Source: Ehretia macrophylla
Taxonomy: Eukaryota; Streptophyta; Magnoliopsida; Boraginales; Ehretiaceae
Direction: 5' to 3'
DNA length: 64,000 bases
NCBI GenBank assembly: GCA_037974665.1
Contig: CM075768.1
Location: forward strand, 9,725,001 to 9,789,000
Positions 12,589 through 23,719 of this stretch are shown here, one piece after another. The translations under genes and the position numbers were made by a program. The notes beneath the pieces are model-generated. The model was not told the origin of the DNA. It did no database searches and was given only the letters and a program-made list of their open reading frames with translations. Each line of letters starts with the position of its first letter. Position 1 is the stretch's first letter.

Positions 12589-15212
12589 ATGGAAGACCAC
12601 CAAGAACAACTCACTGCTTCGTTCCAAGACCTCAATCTGCAAGAAGATCATCAATCAGAAGAAAACCAACCTATAAACAAGTCTTGGCCAAGACCAATAG
12701 AAGAGGTTGAGGAGATAGTTGGATACAAATTTAAAGACCCTAGTTTATTAAACCAGGCCTTAACCCATTCCTCATATCATCAAGAAGAAAATTGTGAATC
12801 ATATGAGCGGCTAGAGTACATGGGCGATTCAGTGCTGAATTTACTTATTGCAAAAGAACATTACTTTGTGTACCCTGATCTTCCTCCTGGTAAGCTGACT
12901 AGGCTACGTTCGGCTAATGTTGATACCGAGAAACTTGCACGTGTGGCTATCAAGCACAATTTGCACAAGTATTTACTTCATCGGAAACCTCTACTTAATA
13001 AACAAGTACGCGATGAAATTCCCTCCTCTTTTATTTATTTATTTATTGCTAGGTTAGCATGTGGGACATAGGGATTCATTGGTAGCTCAGTTGGTGGATT
13101 ACCTTTTTTGACTTGTGGGCAATGGGCGAAGCTCTTAATGGGCCAACGGAGGGAGGCTGGAGCGTTCGTGTCCCAATAGTGAAACTATTAATGAGTATGT
13201 TGGGATTGTATTTTTTTAAAAAGTGTCTATGGTTGAAAAATTAATCTAATATCTACGGGAAAAGTTATCCATATACAAATACTATTATGTGTTTATAGTC
13301 GTGGATCAGCGATTGCTTGTAAGTGACTAGGATTCGAATCCTGGGGGCGGTGGGAGTAGGGTGTAAAATAAAAATAATTAAAAATAGTGTGTGGTGAAGT
13401 TCTTATTTCTCTGTTGGGTTAAGTTTTTTTATTTTCTCTACTGTACAAGATTTAAATTTATGTTGGTGGGCAACATCACTAAAGGGTAGAACTATATTTG
13501 CATATGCATATATTATGCAATGGGTACTGCATGTCAACTGTTATTGTAGAAAACTAGAAATATTTTTCAGCCATCTTTGTGCATATATATATCGTTTGAT
13601 TAGTACGGTGAGCTGATTAATTGGTTGCTGATTTTCACAGATTGAAGAATTTAAGGATGCGATTACTGAGTATCCATTGCATTCAAGTGGACTGATTGAC
13701 GCACCAAAGGTCCTGGCAGATGTTGTTGAATCAATCGTTGGTGCCATATACATTGACTGCGATTTCTCAATGGATATCACATGGCAGGTTTGTTTACTTC
13801 AGACTTGCTCATTACCTGTTTGACCTCTGTATTCTTGAAAATTGATATGAGTTATCGTAGTTGTTAGATAAATAATAAATTTCAACACTATCATATAAGA
13901 TATTTGACTTCTTCTTTTAATACCTGTCGGTTCTAGGGTGAAGAACTTTATGATTCTTAACAACAATTAAGAAAAATAAGATGAAAATTCGCGTAGAAAG
14001 GGAGAAGAAAATTAAAGATAATCAGGATTCTGTTCATAATTGAATAGATCATTGGAAAATAAATGGAGCGCTTAATATTAGCGTAAAGCATATTTTCTAG
14101 AGCACCTTTGCAATTCTCCCTACATTTGTTTGAAGTATATAGCTCTAGTGTTCTTAATCCCCTCCTGGAATGCTAATGTACACTTAAATATTGAATTTTC
14201 AGTAATCAAATCACCATTTGTTTGTGAACATATGCCTTAATTCCCATTAGAAATATTACATAATCTTTAATTGATTTGAATTATTATATATTGATGTGTG
14301 CTGCTGCACTACAAGACTTGTAACTTTAATGGTGGATCTAATGTGGAACTCACTTTTGAGCCAAAATGAAAAAAAACAGTTCACCACTTTCTTTCAAAAC
14401 AGAAAAAGAAAAAAAAAAAGTTTTTACTATACCGGTTAGTGGACAGCTACTGGTCAGTCTTGACAAATCCCAACAACTTTCACTGATATTGTAGAACCCA
14501 AATCATGTGGGTCTCACAATTTGTGAGAGGGTGTTCGACCCAACAATTTCCCCTGGTTAGCAAATCATTAGAATGAACAATATTGCACCAGATAACCTCG
14601 CGTAGGGTAGAGTAGTGAGATTGTAATAATAATTTGAGTTATCTGTTATTGCCAATATGATGAGTTTAATCATTTTGAACCGTTTGATTAAATTGAATAT
14701 GTTGACTTCGTAATTGTAAGATTCGAGTTGTTACAATTGGACCAAGGATGTATGTTATTGGGTTCCAAAGTATACAAGAAACTAGCTTATACGTATACTT
14801 TTTTTCCATAACAAATGTCATTTTATCTGTTTGAGGGCAGGTGGTCAAGAATTTGTTGCAGCCAATCATTACTCCAACATCTCTCCAAATACATCCAGTG
14901 ACGAAAGTACACGAGATATGCCAAAAGAATGGGTTAAAAGTAAAATTTGTTGATTCATGGAATCAAACTGGTGAATTTGAAGTATTTGTGAATGATGAGT
15001 TTGTAGGACGAGGCCAATACAATGCCAAAAGGTGTATAGCAATAAATAGGGCTGCAAACAATGCATATAAACAAATCGTGAGGATGTTGGCTGTCGAAGA
15101 AAGGATCGATGATGATAACTGTAGAATGCTTTCAGAAGTAATTGAACCTCAAAGACATTTGTGTGTACCTTGTCTTTGTTTGGTTGAAAGAACACCAAAT
15201 TCTACAGAATAA
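12589..15212 (+). CDS. Ribonuclease III-like protein (RTL family), 3 exons
   Basis: Predicted endoribonuclease that cuts double-stranded RNA. Exons are 12589-13005, 13641-13787 and 14841-15212; all junctions are phase 0 with GT...AG introns, giving 311 aa. The start ATG at 12589 has a GCCATGG context. The RNase III domain is about residues 32-185. Its signature ERLEYMGDSVL gives acidic residues E73, E76 and D80; the second pair D166 and E169 lies in PKVLADVVESIVGAIY. All expected metal-binding acids are present. One dsRNA-binding domain follows at about 208-268 (start VTKVHEICQKNGLKVKF, end RGQYNAKRCIAINRAANNAY). One RNase III domain plus one dsRBD matches plant RTL1/RTL3-like proteins and is far smaller than Dicer. 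Known RTLs act in rRNA or small-RNA processing; the substrate here is unknown. A MITE forms the promoter side, and intron 1 carries SINE sequence. Confidence 0.88.
13070..13225 (+). mobile_element. tRNA-derived SINE in RTL intron 1
   Basis: A pol III A-box-like TAGCTCAGTTGG (13083-13094) and a B-box-like GTTCGTGTCCC (13164-13174) lie about 70 bp apart. The sequence ends in a T-rich tail near 13210, as in several plant SINE families. No tRNA cloverleaf can be drawn, so it is not a tRNA gene. Confidence 0.5.
13280..13380 (+). mobile_element. Second SINE-like fragment
   Basis: A strong B-box GGATTCGAATCCT (13330-13342) is followed by a G-rich stretch and an A-rich end near 13370. No convincing A-box precedes it. 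It may be a fragment of a second SINE in the same intron. Confidence 0.3.
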
Positions 15213-16045
15213 TTTTATTAGCTAATGTTGTATCTTGTACATCTTCTTATGTATTACGGTACGAAAAACTTAATGCAAAGAATTTTACATCAAATGTAGT
15301 AATAACTAGTAAGGGTTGCATGTGTCATAAGGTATGTGGGGTTACTTTTCAGTTTAATTCAGTTCCGGAATGAGCTACAATCTAATTTATAGTTGTAAAA
15401 ATAAAGGTTCATGATCTAATATTTTATCAACTCATTGAAATAAAATCAAATACAGATTCTTCACGGTATCAACATGGAAGAGATGTTAGATAAATGGTCT
15501 AATGATATTCAAGGTGTATTGAGCTTATTGAGCTCAAGCCTGAACTAACTGTTTAGAGCTTGGTTCATTCCAGCCCTTTAAATGACAATTTGTTTCCTTA
15601 TATAATGCAATGGCCTAATGCCCATGATGGAAGTTTATCATGTTCTAATTTATCATGCTATAAATTAGAAGACATCAAATAAGGAATAGACTTATTATGA
15701 TTAATAGTTTCAACAGTTGCAGTAGTTGATACACAAATGGGTAACAATGGTCGTTACATTAAACTTAATTAGACTATTTCAAAAGTACCTTGTTCCAACA
15801 TGCACTTTCTGTAAGAATATTATAACAATATTTGAATATGCTAATTTCAAGATTAATGTAGTTCCTTATTTCTATCAAAATATATGTGTCGTCTAGTCTA
15901 TGTCAGAAACTCTTGATGTCTTGAATTGATGGAAATCACATGCTCTATTTAGACGAGGCTAGCCATCTCTATTTAATTAATATTTAAATCCAGAATTATC
16001 TCTTCCTTCCATGAAGGAAGAACTATCTTAGTAGGATAATGATCT
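15213..16045. other. Intergenic region downstream of RTL
   Basis: AT-rich sequence with the presumed RTL 3' UTR at its left end. A small inverted repeat CTTCCTTCCATGAAGGAAG is near 16004-16022. Nothing else is recognised. Confidence 0.4.
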
Positions 16046-16504
16046 TGTTGAAAGTGGCTCGAATTTTTCTAAATCCAATTTGGAAAAACAAGTCCAATGC
16101 GAGTAAAAGATAAGAATTCCAATCCTCGTAGGATTAGCATTATTCTTAATTTTGCTATCCTAATCATATTAGGATTAGCACTCATTTCACTTCTATTAAT
16201 AGTCTATCCTTTCTCACTTTTTGAGAGAGAGAGAGAGAGAGAGTAGGTTTGCAATATTGCAATCTCATTACATTATAGTTGAAAGAGATTTAGCATAGGA
16301 TTTCAAAGATTTTCTTTTGCAGAGATATTGTAACCTCTTTCTCCTTTGCATTACTGAATTTATTTAGTTGCTCCGTGGATGTAGGTATAGCCGAACTACG
16401 TAATTCTTGTGTGTTCTTGCATTAATATATTCTTGTTTCTTTTTCTCTTATATCTCTATCGCATTTGTCATCCGTATAATTAATAATTACTCAACTCATT
16501 AGCA
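16046..16504 (+). repeat. 5' LTR of copia element 1
   Basis: 459 bp, beginning TGTTGAAAGTGG and ending ACTCATTAGCA. It aligns along its length with 19654-20100. It contains a (GA)n run at 16224-16243. The putative primer-binding site AGTGGTATTAGAGCC follows at 16510-16524. Confidence 0.85.
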
Positions 16505-16630
16505 TAACCAGTGGTATTAGAGCCCCAGGTTTCGATTTAGAGAAACTTAGGAGATGGAGATTCAAGTTCGGAATCAATAGAGACAACCATCAAAGGTATT
16601 GCATCTGGGTCCAATACACATATACCTAGG

Positions 16631-17130
16631 ATGGCAGTCTCTAATTCAAAATTTGAAATTGAGAAGTTTGACGGAACCAATTACCTTGGTATGTGGCACT
16701 ATGAAGTCATGGATATTTTAGTCCAACAAGGACTAGATTTAACCTTGGAAGACAAGCCTACAGGCATTGGAGAAGTAGAATGGGGGAGTTTAAATCATAT
16801 GGCCTGTGACTCGATTAGGCTATGTTTGGCAAAGGAAGTCAAGTATTTTGTCATGAAGGAGACCATGGCCAAAGCACTGTGGAAAAAGTTAGAAGGCAAA
16901 TACATGATACAAAGCATCCATAACAGATTATAGACGAAACGAAAACATTTTTGTTTCCAAAATAAAGAAGTTACATCCATGATTGATCATTTTAATGCAT
17001 TCAATAAATTAATTATAGATTTATTGAACGTGGATGAATAATTAAAATATAAAAATAAAGAAATGATTATGTTATGTTTTTTACCTAATGAGTATGATAC
17101 ATTTTCAATAACAATGAATTCTGTACAAAA
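16631..17130 (+). pseudogene. copia gag remnant
   Basis: The first 100 codons are open (16631-16933) and begin MAVSNSKFEIEKFDGTNYLG, the usual copia/Tnt1 gag opening, with the downstream ALWKKLEGKYM motif. A TAG stop ends it. The same frame and neighbouring frames continue the gag pattern to about 17130 (a segment of the type LPNEYDTF), with more stops. No zinc knuckle is clear. Confidence 0.75.
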
Positions 17131-17399
17131 GATAAAAAAAAACATAGAATGAGAGATTTGATGCCATGTTAGTAAGGGATAGATCAAATAACAAAAATCA
17201 TTCGAAAACAAACAATTCTCGATCTAAGTTGAGAGGAGTTTCACAAGATAGCAAAAACATTCAAGCAAAAGATGAATGTTCTTGTTGCTTTCAAAAAGGA
17301 CATTGAATGTTCTTGAGAAGGTTAGATGCATTCTATCTAATTCTGGTTTGAGAAATAGTTTTTTGGACAAAAGAGTATTGTGTTCAAGTCACTTGATCA

Positions 17400-19450
17400 A
17401 TCGATTACCATCAATTGCACTAAGATGTAAAACTTATTGCTGCTGATTATGATTCACTGCATATATTTGGTTGTCTAGCCTACTATCATGTGACTGAAAA
17501 CAAACTTGACCCTAGAGCAAATGAAGCTATCTTTCTTGGTTTTAGCAATGGTGTAAAAGGTTTCTGATTAGGGTGCCCAAAACAGAAAAAGTGATATTTA
17601 GTAGAGCTGCCATTTTTTTTTATGAAAGCAAGATGTTGAAGAGTTTAGAAAAAGAGAGGTGGAGGTAGAAAGAGCCCATTCTAGTTCGCAATTTGATAAT
17701 TCTCCTCTAATAGAAGAAGCTGAGCATTTGGATGAAGTTGAAAATATTATACCACAAGAGCCTCAACAATAAGAGTCCTTTGCAACAAATAGACCCAGAA
17801 GAGAAATACGCAAACCAACTTCGAGGTTTGATGACATGGTAAAATATACATTACCTACAATTGATGATGATGTTCTATCCACCTACAAAGAATTGGTGAA
17901 GAACGCATAATTTGCAGAATGAAACAATGCAATGAATGAAAAGATACAATCTCTTTGATGATGATGTTCTATCCACCTACAAAAAATTGAAGAATAATAC
18001 AGAATTTGCAGATTGAAACAATGAAATGAATGAAGAGATGCAATCTCTACACAAAAATAAAATGTGAGAGCTTGAAATTCCCTTACAATAAGAAGACAAT
18101 TGGTCGTAGGTGGGTCTATGCTAAGAAAGAAAATCTTCAATGCAAAAGTGGTATTAGATTCAAGGCTAGATTGGTTGCAAAGGGTATGCACAAAAAGAAG
18201 GGACCAACTACAATGAGGTATTCTCACCGATTGTGAAGCATTCGTCGATTTGACTTTTATTAGCCTTGATTGCATAGTTCGAGTTAGAATTGGTTCAATT
18301 GGATGTAAAGATAACCTTTTTGAATGGGAATTTGGATGAAGAGATTATATGTCTCAACTAGAAGGTTTCAAAATTGAAGATAAAGAAGAATGGGTATGCA
18401 AATTGAAAATATCTTTGTATGTTTTAAAGTGATCTCCAAGGCAATGGTAGAAAAGATTTGACGAGGTTATGCAGGAACAAAATTAATCTATAAGCTAATA
18501 TGACCATTGTGTTTACTTCAAGAGTTTGCATATGATTCCTTTATATATTTGTTTTTGTACATGGATGATGTGTTAATTGCAGCTAAGAACAATACAGAGA
18601 TTGAAAAGTTGAAGACCCAATTGAAGAAAGAATTTGAGATGAAGGATCTTGGCAAAGCCAAGAAAATTCTTGGAATGGAAATTACTCAAGACAATAAAAG
18701 GGGCATTGTTAACTTAACGCAAAAGTAGTACTTGAGGAGAATACTACAAAAGTTTGGTATGGATGATAAATCAAAATTCATAAGTATGCATTTAGCATCC
18801 CACTTTAAGCTAAGTGCTCAATTATCGCCTTGAAATAATAAAGAAAAAAATATATGCTCCGTGTACCTTATGCTAGCTTGGTTGGAAGCTCAATATATAT
18901 GATAGTTTGCATTAGACCCAACATTGCACAAGTTATTGGTGTTGCTAGCAGATATATGCATGATTCAGGTAAGAAGTATTGAGAAACTGCCAAGTGGATT
19001 TTGAGGTATCTCAAAGGTACCAAAGATGTGAGACTGAATTTTGCAAGACATTTGAATGGTATTAGTAAATTTTTTGTGGGGTATGTTGATTCAGATTATA
19101 CAGACAATCTGGACAAGATGAGATCTATCACAGGAGATTTTTCACCATGACTAGAAGACCAGTCAGTTGAAGGTCTACATTGCAATCAATAGTTGCTTTG
19201 TCCACTATAGAGGCCGAGTATATGGCTATTGCAGAGACTTTGAAAGAAGTTATTTGGATTCGTGGTTTGATTACTGACTTGGTAGTGCATCAAAAATTTG
19301 TGGATATATTTTGTGGCAATTAGAGTGTCATCCATTTAGCAAAGAACCAAGTACATCATGCCTAAACAAACCATATTGATGTTTTGCTTTCACTTTATAT
19401 GAGATATAATTAATGAGGGCGACATTCTTCTTTAGAAGATTGATACAAAA
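17400..19450 (+). pseudogene. copia pol remnant: integrase C-term, RT, RNase H
   Basis: Pieces in copia order, on several frames. Integrase C-terminal pattern near 17470-17560 (ENKLDPRANEAIFLGF). RT N-terminal pattern near 18005-18240 (RFKARLVAKG). RT active site YMDD at 18558-18569, within an open 73-codon stretch 18507-18728 that ends in the LGMEITQD region. RNase H patterns near 18995-19330 include LRYLKGT and STIEAEYMA. A tandem duplication of about 94 bp (17862-18050) interrupts the start of RT. The gene is dead. Confidence 0.8.
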
Positions 19451-19653
19451 TCTAGCTAACATGTTGACCAAAGCGGTTAGTGGAATCAAGTTCTCTCATT
19501 GTTTAGACTTGGCTCATATCACAGTCATTTAAAGATGCATTTGCAAGAGCAACATGATTAAGTTAATATTGCAAAGTTAGTTAATAACTCAGTTTGGATT
19601 GATAAGGAGGCATGTGCAGTTAGTGTTTGCAAAATTCTTGTCAAGGTGGAGAA

Positions 19654-20100
19654 TGTTGAAATTGACTTGTATTTTCCTAAGCCAATTTGGAAAAACAAGT
19701 CTAATAAGAGTAAAAGATGAGAATTACAAACCTCATAGGATTAACATTAACCTTAATTTCCTATGCTAATCATATTAGGATTAACACTAGTTTCTCTTCT
19801 ATAAATAGTCTATCCTTTTTCACTTTTTGAGAAAGAGAGAGTGTAACTTTGCAATATTGCAATTTCATTGCATTATAGTTGGGATAGATTTAGCATAGGC
19901 TTTGGGAGATTTTCTTAGAGATATTTTAATCTCTTTTTTCTTTGCATCAATGAATTTCTTCAGCTGCTCCGTGGATGTAGGCATAACCGAACCACGTAAT
20001 TCTTGTGTATTCTTGCATTATTATATTCCTGCTTCTTTTTCTCTTATATCTTTATTGTATTTGGCATTTGAGTAAATAACAAATACTCAGGCCATCAACA
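19654..20100 (+). repeat. 3' LTR of copia element 1
   Basis: 447 bp, beginning TGTTGAAATTGACTTG just after a purine-rich GGTGGAGAA polypurine tract and ending GGCCATCAACA. It has TATA-like TATAAATAG near 19801. It is clearly diverged from the 5' LTR, which indicates an old insertion. Confidence 0.85.
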
Positions 20101-20249
20101 AAATAAATCTTTATCCATGACTAGCAGTTATCTCAAATTGGAACTTAAAAACAAAAGATATTTATTAAATAAATATGTTTAATTATATTTAATTATCACA
20201 AATACTAACTTGATATTTGACTTGGCAAATGGGTCACATTTAGTTTCCT

Positions 20250-20846
20250 AAAGGATACATGTTTATATTCTTCCACTTGGCCCACATGACACAATCATAA
20301 ATAGATAAACTATTGATAAAACTTTTGTATATATGGTCATGTCTAACGAGTCTAATCATGAAATGCTTCCATTCAAGAAAGAGTTTCAATACTTGAGCAC
20401 ATGACGATTGGTATCCTTTAATGTCGAATACTCATTTCTACGTGCTACATACATGATTTCCTTCAATTTAGTACCTTATAAGCTATATTTTTATGAATTG
20501 ACTTCTTATAAGCCATTCAAAGTGCTTCTTTATTAATGACTTATAGTTATGTACACAAAATTTGTCACTTTATTGCTGAAAACACTAATGTGGGTACTTC
20601 AACAATAATATGGGGACTCAATAAGAATTAACTAGTCCCATATGATCCACATGGTCATTATAATATTTTGTTAGCAATCCTTTAGTCATGATATCTTGAA
20701 CCATTAGTTTGGTACTAATACGTTGGATATCCAACAACAAGGTACTTTGTATCGATGTGTTTACTACGACTCCTATTTTTATAATTATTGGAGAAGAAAA
20801 CTATAGCTGAGTTGTTGCAATTAATCTTTATTAACCTTTCTATAGA
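20250..20846 (-). pseudogene. copia element 2: RNase H second half and 3' end
   Basis: Minus-strand translation near 20846-20740 gives the copia RNase H pattern CNNSAIVFFSNN...SRSKHIDTKYL. Degenerate sequence and a polypurine-like GGGCCAAGTGGAAGAAT (minus strand, about 20270) follow. Its upstream half lies at 24955-25140 on the far side of the solo LTR, so the gene was split by that insertion. Confidence 0.7.
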
Positions 20847-20851
20847 ATCAC
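20847..20851. repeat. Target-site duplication of solo LTR, left
   Basis: ATCAC immediately before TGTGAGG; repeated at 24950-24954. Confidence 0.85.
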
Positions 20852-20864
20852 TGTGAGGCCCGAC

Positions 20865-21345
20865 CCGAATAACGTGTCCTACCTTGATTTGCGTGCCTTA
20901 GACCCATAATTATATGACTGACCTTGGATTACGTGCCTTATCTTGTTTTTGTGCATGCCTCGTCATACGTGCCTTGATCTAGAATTGTGTGCCCTAATTC
21001 TCGACTTACGTGCCCTGACCTCGATGTACGTGCGATACCTAGAATTATGTGCCATGACTTCGATTTATGTGCGATACCTCGATTTGTGTGCACTGACCTT
21101 GAACTACGTGTCTTAACCTAGGTTTAAGAGTCGTACCTCGATTTACGTGCATTACATTGAATTACGTGCCTTGCATTGGTTTACGATTATTCACCTAGGG
21201 TTGTGTGTATTTGCATTAAAATCCGTGCATTTATCTTGTAGTACGTGCCTTACCTCGTAGTTCGTGTCTACCTCGTGATTCGTGCCCCGTATTGATTTAT
21301 GTACGTGTCTTGTAGTGCGTGCCCTAGACTTAGGAAAGTGTGCCC
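20865..21345 (+). repeat. Degenerate ~20-bp minisatellite in solo LTR
   Basis: More than 20 imperfect units of the form (A/T)CGTGCC(T)TNACCTCGATTT follow one another. Examples are GTGCGATACCTCGATTTG and CGTGCCCTGACCTCGATGTA. Two or three units of the same kind (CTCGTTTTACGTGCTTTAC) sit at the same place in element C's LTRs. Confidence 0.8.
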
Positions 21346-22207
21346 GCACGCTAATCAACAAAGAATCCTACACAAAGCACTAAACTATTAAATAATCCTA
21401 CACAACCCACTAACCAATATTATATTCCTAATTCAAATTCTCTACAAACTCCACTAATAATAAAATAACACTAAATTATTCCTACATTTCCCACTATCTA
21501 TTATTCTATTCATAATTCAAACTCATCAACAAACATTCCTCTATTTTATTCTACCTAGATTTCTTAATTTCTCAACATTCCTATGACAACACAAGACATC
21601 ATGCTACCTAGGATAGACAACAAAAACAATCTAGACAAACTATGACACAACACAAGACACAAAGCTTTAAAAAAATTCTCTAACACCTTACCCCAAGCAC
21701 ATTTTCTCGGCCTTCTCAACACCCATGCTCTTAACAATTCAAATTAGACTTTAGATGACACAAAAATCAGATCTTGTAAGCTCTAGGTCGACACATACAC
21801 AAGCACCACTCATACAACCACTTCAAACATCATTTTCCTCTCAAAAACTCTCTCAAACTCTCTCCTTCTCTCTCATCTTCGGCCATAGCATTTTCTTGAG
21901 CATCCAAGACTTCTAACAAGCTCTCAAGGACTCTCAAGACCCCTCCAAGCTCGGCCATAGCAAGGTAATCAAGCAAGGATAGCTCAAAGTCACACACAAT
22001 GCTCAAAAACAAGGATTTTGTGCACATTTGCTAAGTCTTCAAAAAGGTAAGGGTTAAACTCTTTTAAAAGCTTTCAAAACTCACATGCATGCTCTCATGT
22101 GGCTATATTTACTTCTGTAGTTGTTGTATATGTGTGTATATGAGCTTATCTACTCATGCATGGCATGATAATGGCTAGAACTTGAAGATAGGTAAAAACC
22201 TTTTTGC

Positions 22208-22600
22208 TGGCAGTTTTCTAAACTTGTAGTACGAAGTGTATTTAGCTTAGTAAACCTTGATAAAAATGCGTGAAAATTGGTAGGTCACTATTTTTGTCAG
22301 TTATGAACATTTTTTGTAGAAATAGGCCAAGGCCAATTTTGACTCTAAGACCCCCAAAATGGCAAAATATCGAAAGGTGTCTAAATCTGGAAAAATTGGA
22401 AAAATGAAATAGGTTTCTGGCAGATTACTGACTTTGTAGAATAAAGTGTTTTTGAACTAGTAAATGTTGATAAAAATGCATGAAAATTGGTATGTTACTA
22501 GAGTTTTCGGTTTTGGACATTTTTGTCAGAAATATGCCAAAGCTAAATCTGATTCTACGACCCTCAAAAATGGCAAAAATCGTAATGTGTCTAAAACTGG
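22208..22600 (+). repeat. Two-copy ~210-bp tandem duplication in solo LTR
   Basis: Unit 1 (22208-22390) and unit 2 (22418-22600) share GATAAAAATGC(G/A)TGAAAATTGGTA and the end GTGTCTAAA-CTGG. Confidence 0.8.
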
Positions 22601-23372
22601 ACAGTTTTGCGTAGTCCCACGGTTTTGGCCATAACTCCTAAGTCCGAACTCCAAATGATGCGATGTTTGTTCCTAGATTTAAATCACTCATTAAGATTTA
22701 ATTTGAAATTTTTTTCACTGAATTTAGAGATTATTTGCTTGGCTAATTGAATGTGGGAAAACAAACCATTGCAGTAGGGTTTTGCTTAGTAAAATGCTTT
22801 GAAACATGTTGTAACTTCACTTGTGATATTGAATGCTTGGAATTGTGGCACGTAGATGTTGTGTGGACTGTTGTGGTTGGTTGAGGTTGTTTAATTTGGT
22901 TGATGCATGGCTTGGGTTTAATTTCGTGACAAATTGTGGCTTAATCGCATGTGCAAGCACGAATTTAGGCCCTATTGCTTATGAAAACTTGCTAATTGAT
23001 GATCCTATGGTTTAATGTGTTCAATTGCGTGATTAGTAGGCTGCCTAATAAATGTTAAGTATGCTTGAAATGGTTTAAGTGTTACTTGTGGTGCTTAGCA
23101 AATGAAACCAACCCCGAGCATGGCCTAGTAAACCCTAATGGCCCCGTAGGCTCCCGAGTCATAAATTACTCTTGTGTGTATTATAATTGATGTTGAGGAA
23201 GGTTAATAAGCTGCCCGAAATTATTCTTATAGCTCTAGACATGATTCCCGATGATTGCATGTTGATAAGTGAACTATTCTTGCACCCGATTTTGTGTAAG
23301 TGTCGTTGCATATTTGTATGATCTCAACACATGATATGTGAACTAAAATGAGCTATATGACTTGTTATATGG

Positions 23373-23719
23373 TGATTACTTGGCTGTCCATTAAATGTTC
23401 ACATGCTTCTAAGTGTTTTACAAAGTGAATTTACATGTCAAAGCATGCCTCGTATGTTTACTTGTCGATATGTGATCTTATAATTGCTCGGAGGCAACCT
23501 ACTTTGTTGACCTCCTAATGTGAATTGTTAAAAGATATTCAATGGCTTATTTGAACATGATTACTTGGCTGCCCGTGAAAGTTTAATTGCTTCTAAATTG
23601 ATATATGAAATGATTATATGTTCTTACAATGCCTTATGTACCAATATGTCAAAATGTGATCATATATGTGCTCGGAGGCAACCTACTTTGTTGACCTCCC
23701 AATGTGAAATGTTAAATGG
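23373..23719 (+). repeat. Two-copy ~186-bp tandem duplication in solo LTR
   Basis: Units at 23373-23532 and 23559-23719 share GATTACTTGGCTG and GCTCGGAGGCAACCTACTTT. Confidence 0.85.

Larger units (their letters stand above)
16046..20100 (+). mobile_element. Decayed Ty1/copia element (Tork/Tnt1-like)
   Basis: A 4.05-kb element with both LTRs, a tRNA-Met-type primer-binding site, and gag, integrase, reverse transcriptase and RNase H remnants in copia order. LTR boundaries start TGTTGAAA and end in CA. The 5-bp flanks (GATCT on the left, AAATA on the right) do not match, so no target duplication is visible. Many stops and frameshifts show that it is inactive. Confidence 0.85.

Noticed and set aside
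13083-13174. Functional tRNA gene
   Set aside because: A and B boxes are present, but no acceptor stem or cloverleaf can be drawn and it sits in an intron with a T-rich tail; SINE fits better.
16041-20105. Target-site duplication for copia element 1
   Set aside because: Flanks GATCT and AAATA do not match; age or recombination may have erased it, so none is claimed.
20865-21345. CRISPR-like array
   Set aside because: Units are directly adjacent and degenerate with no unique spacers, in plant LTR sequence; this is a minisatellite.
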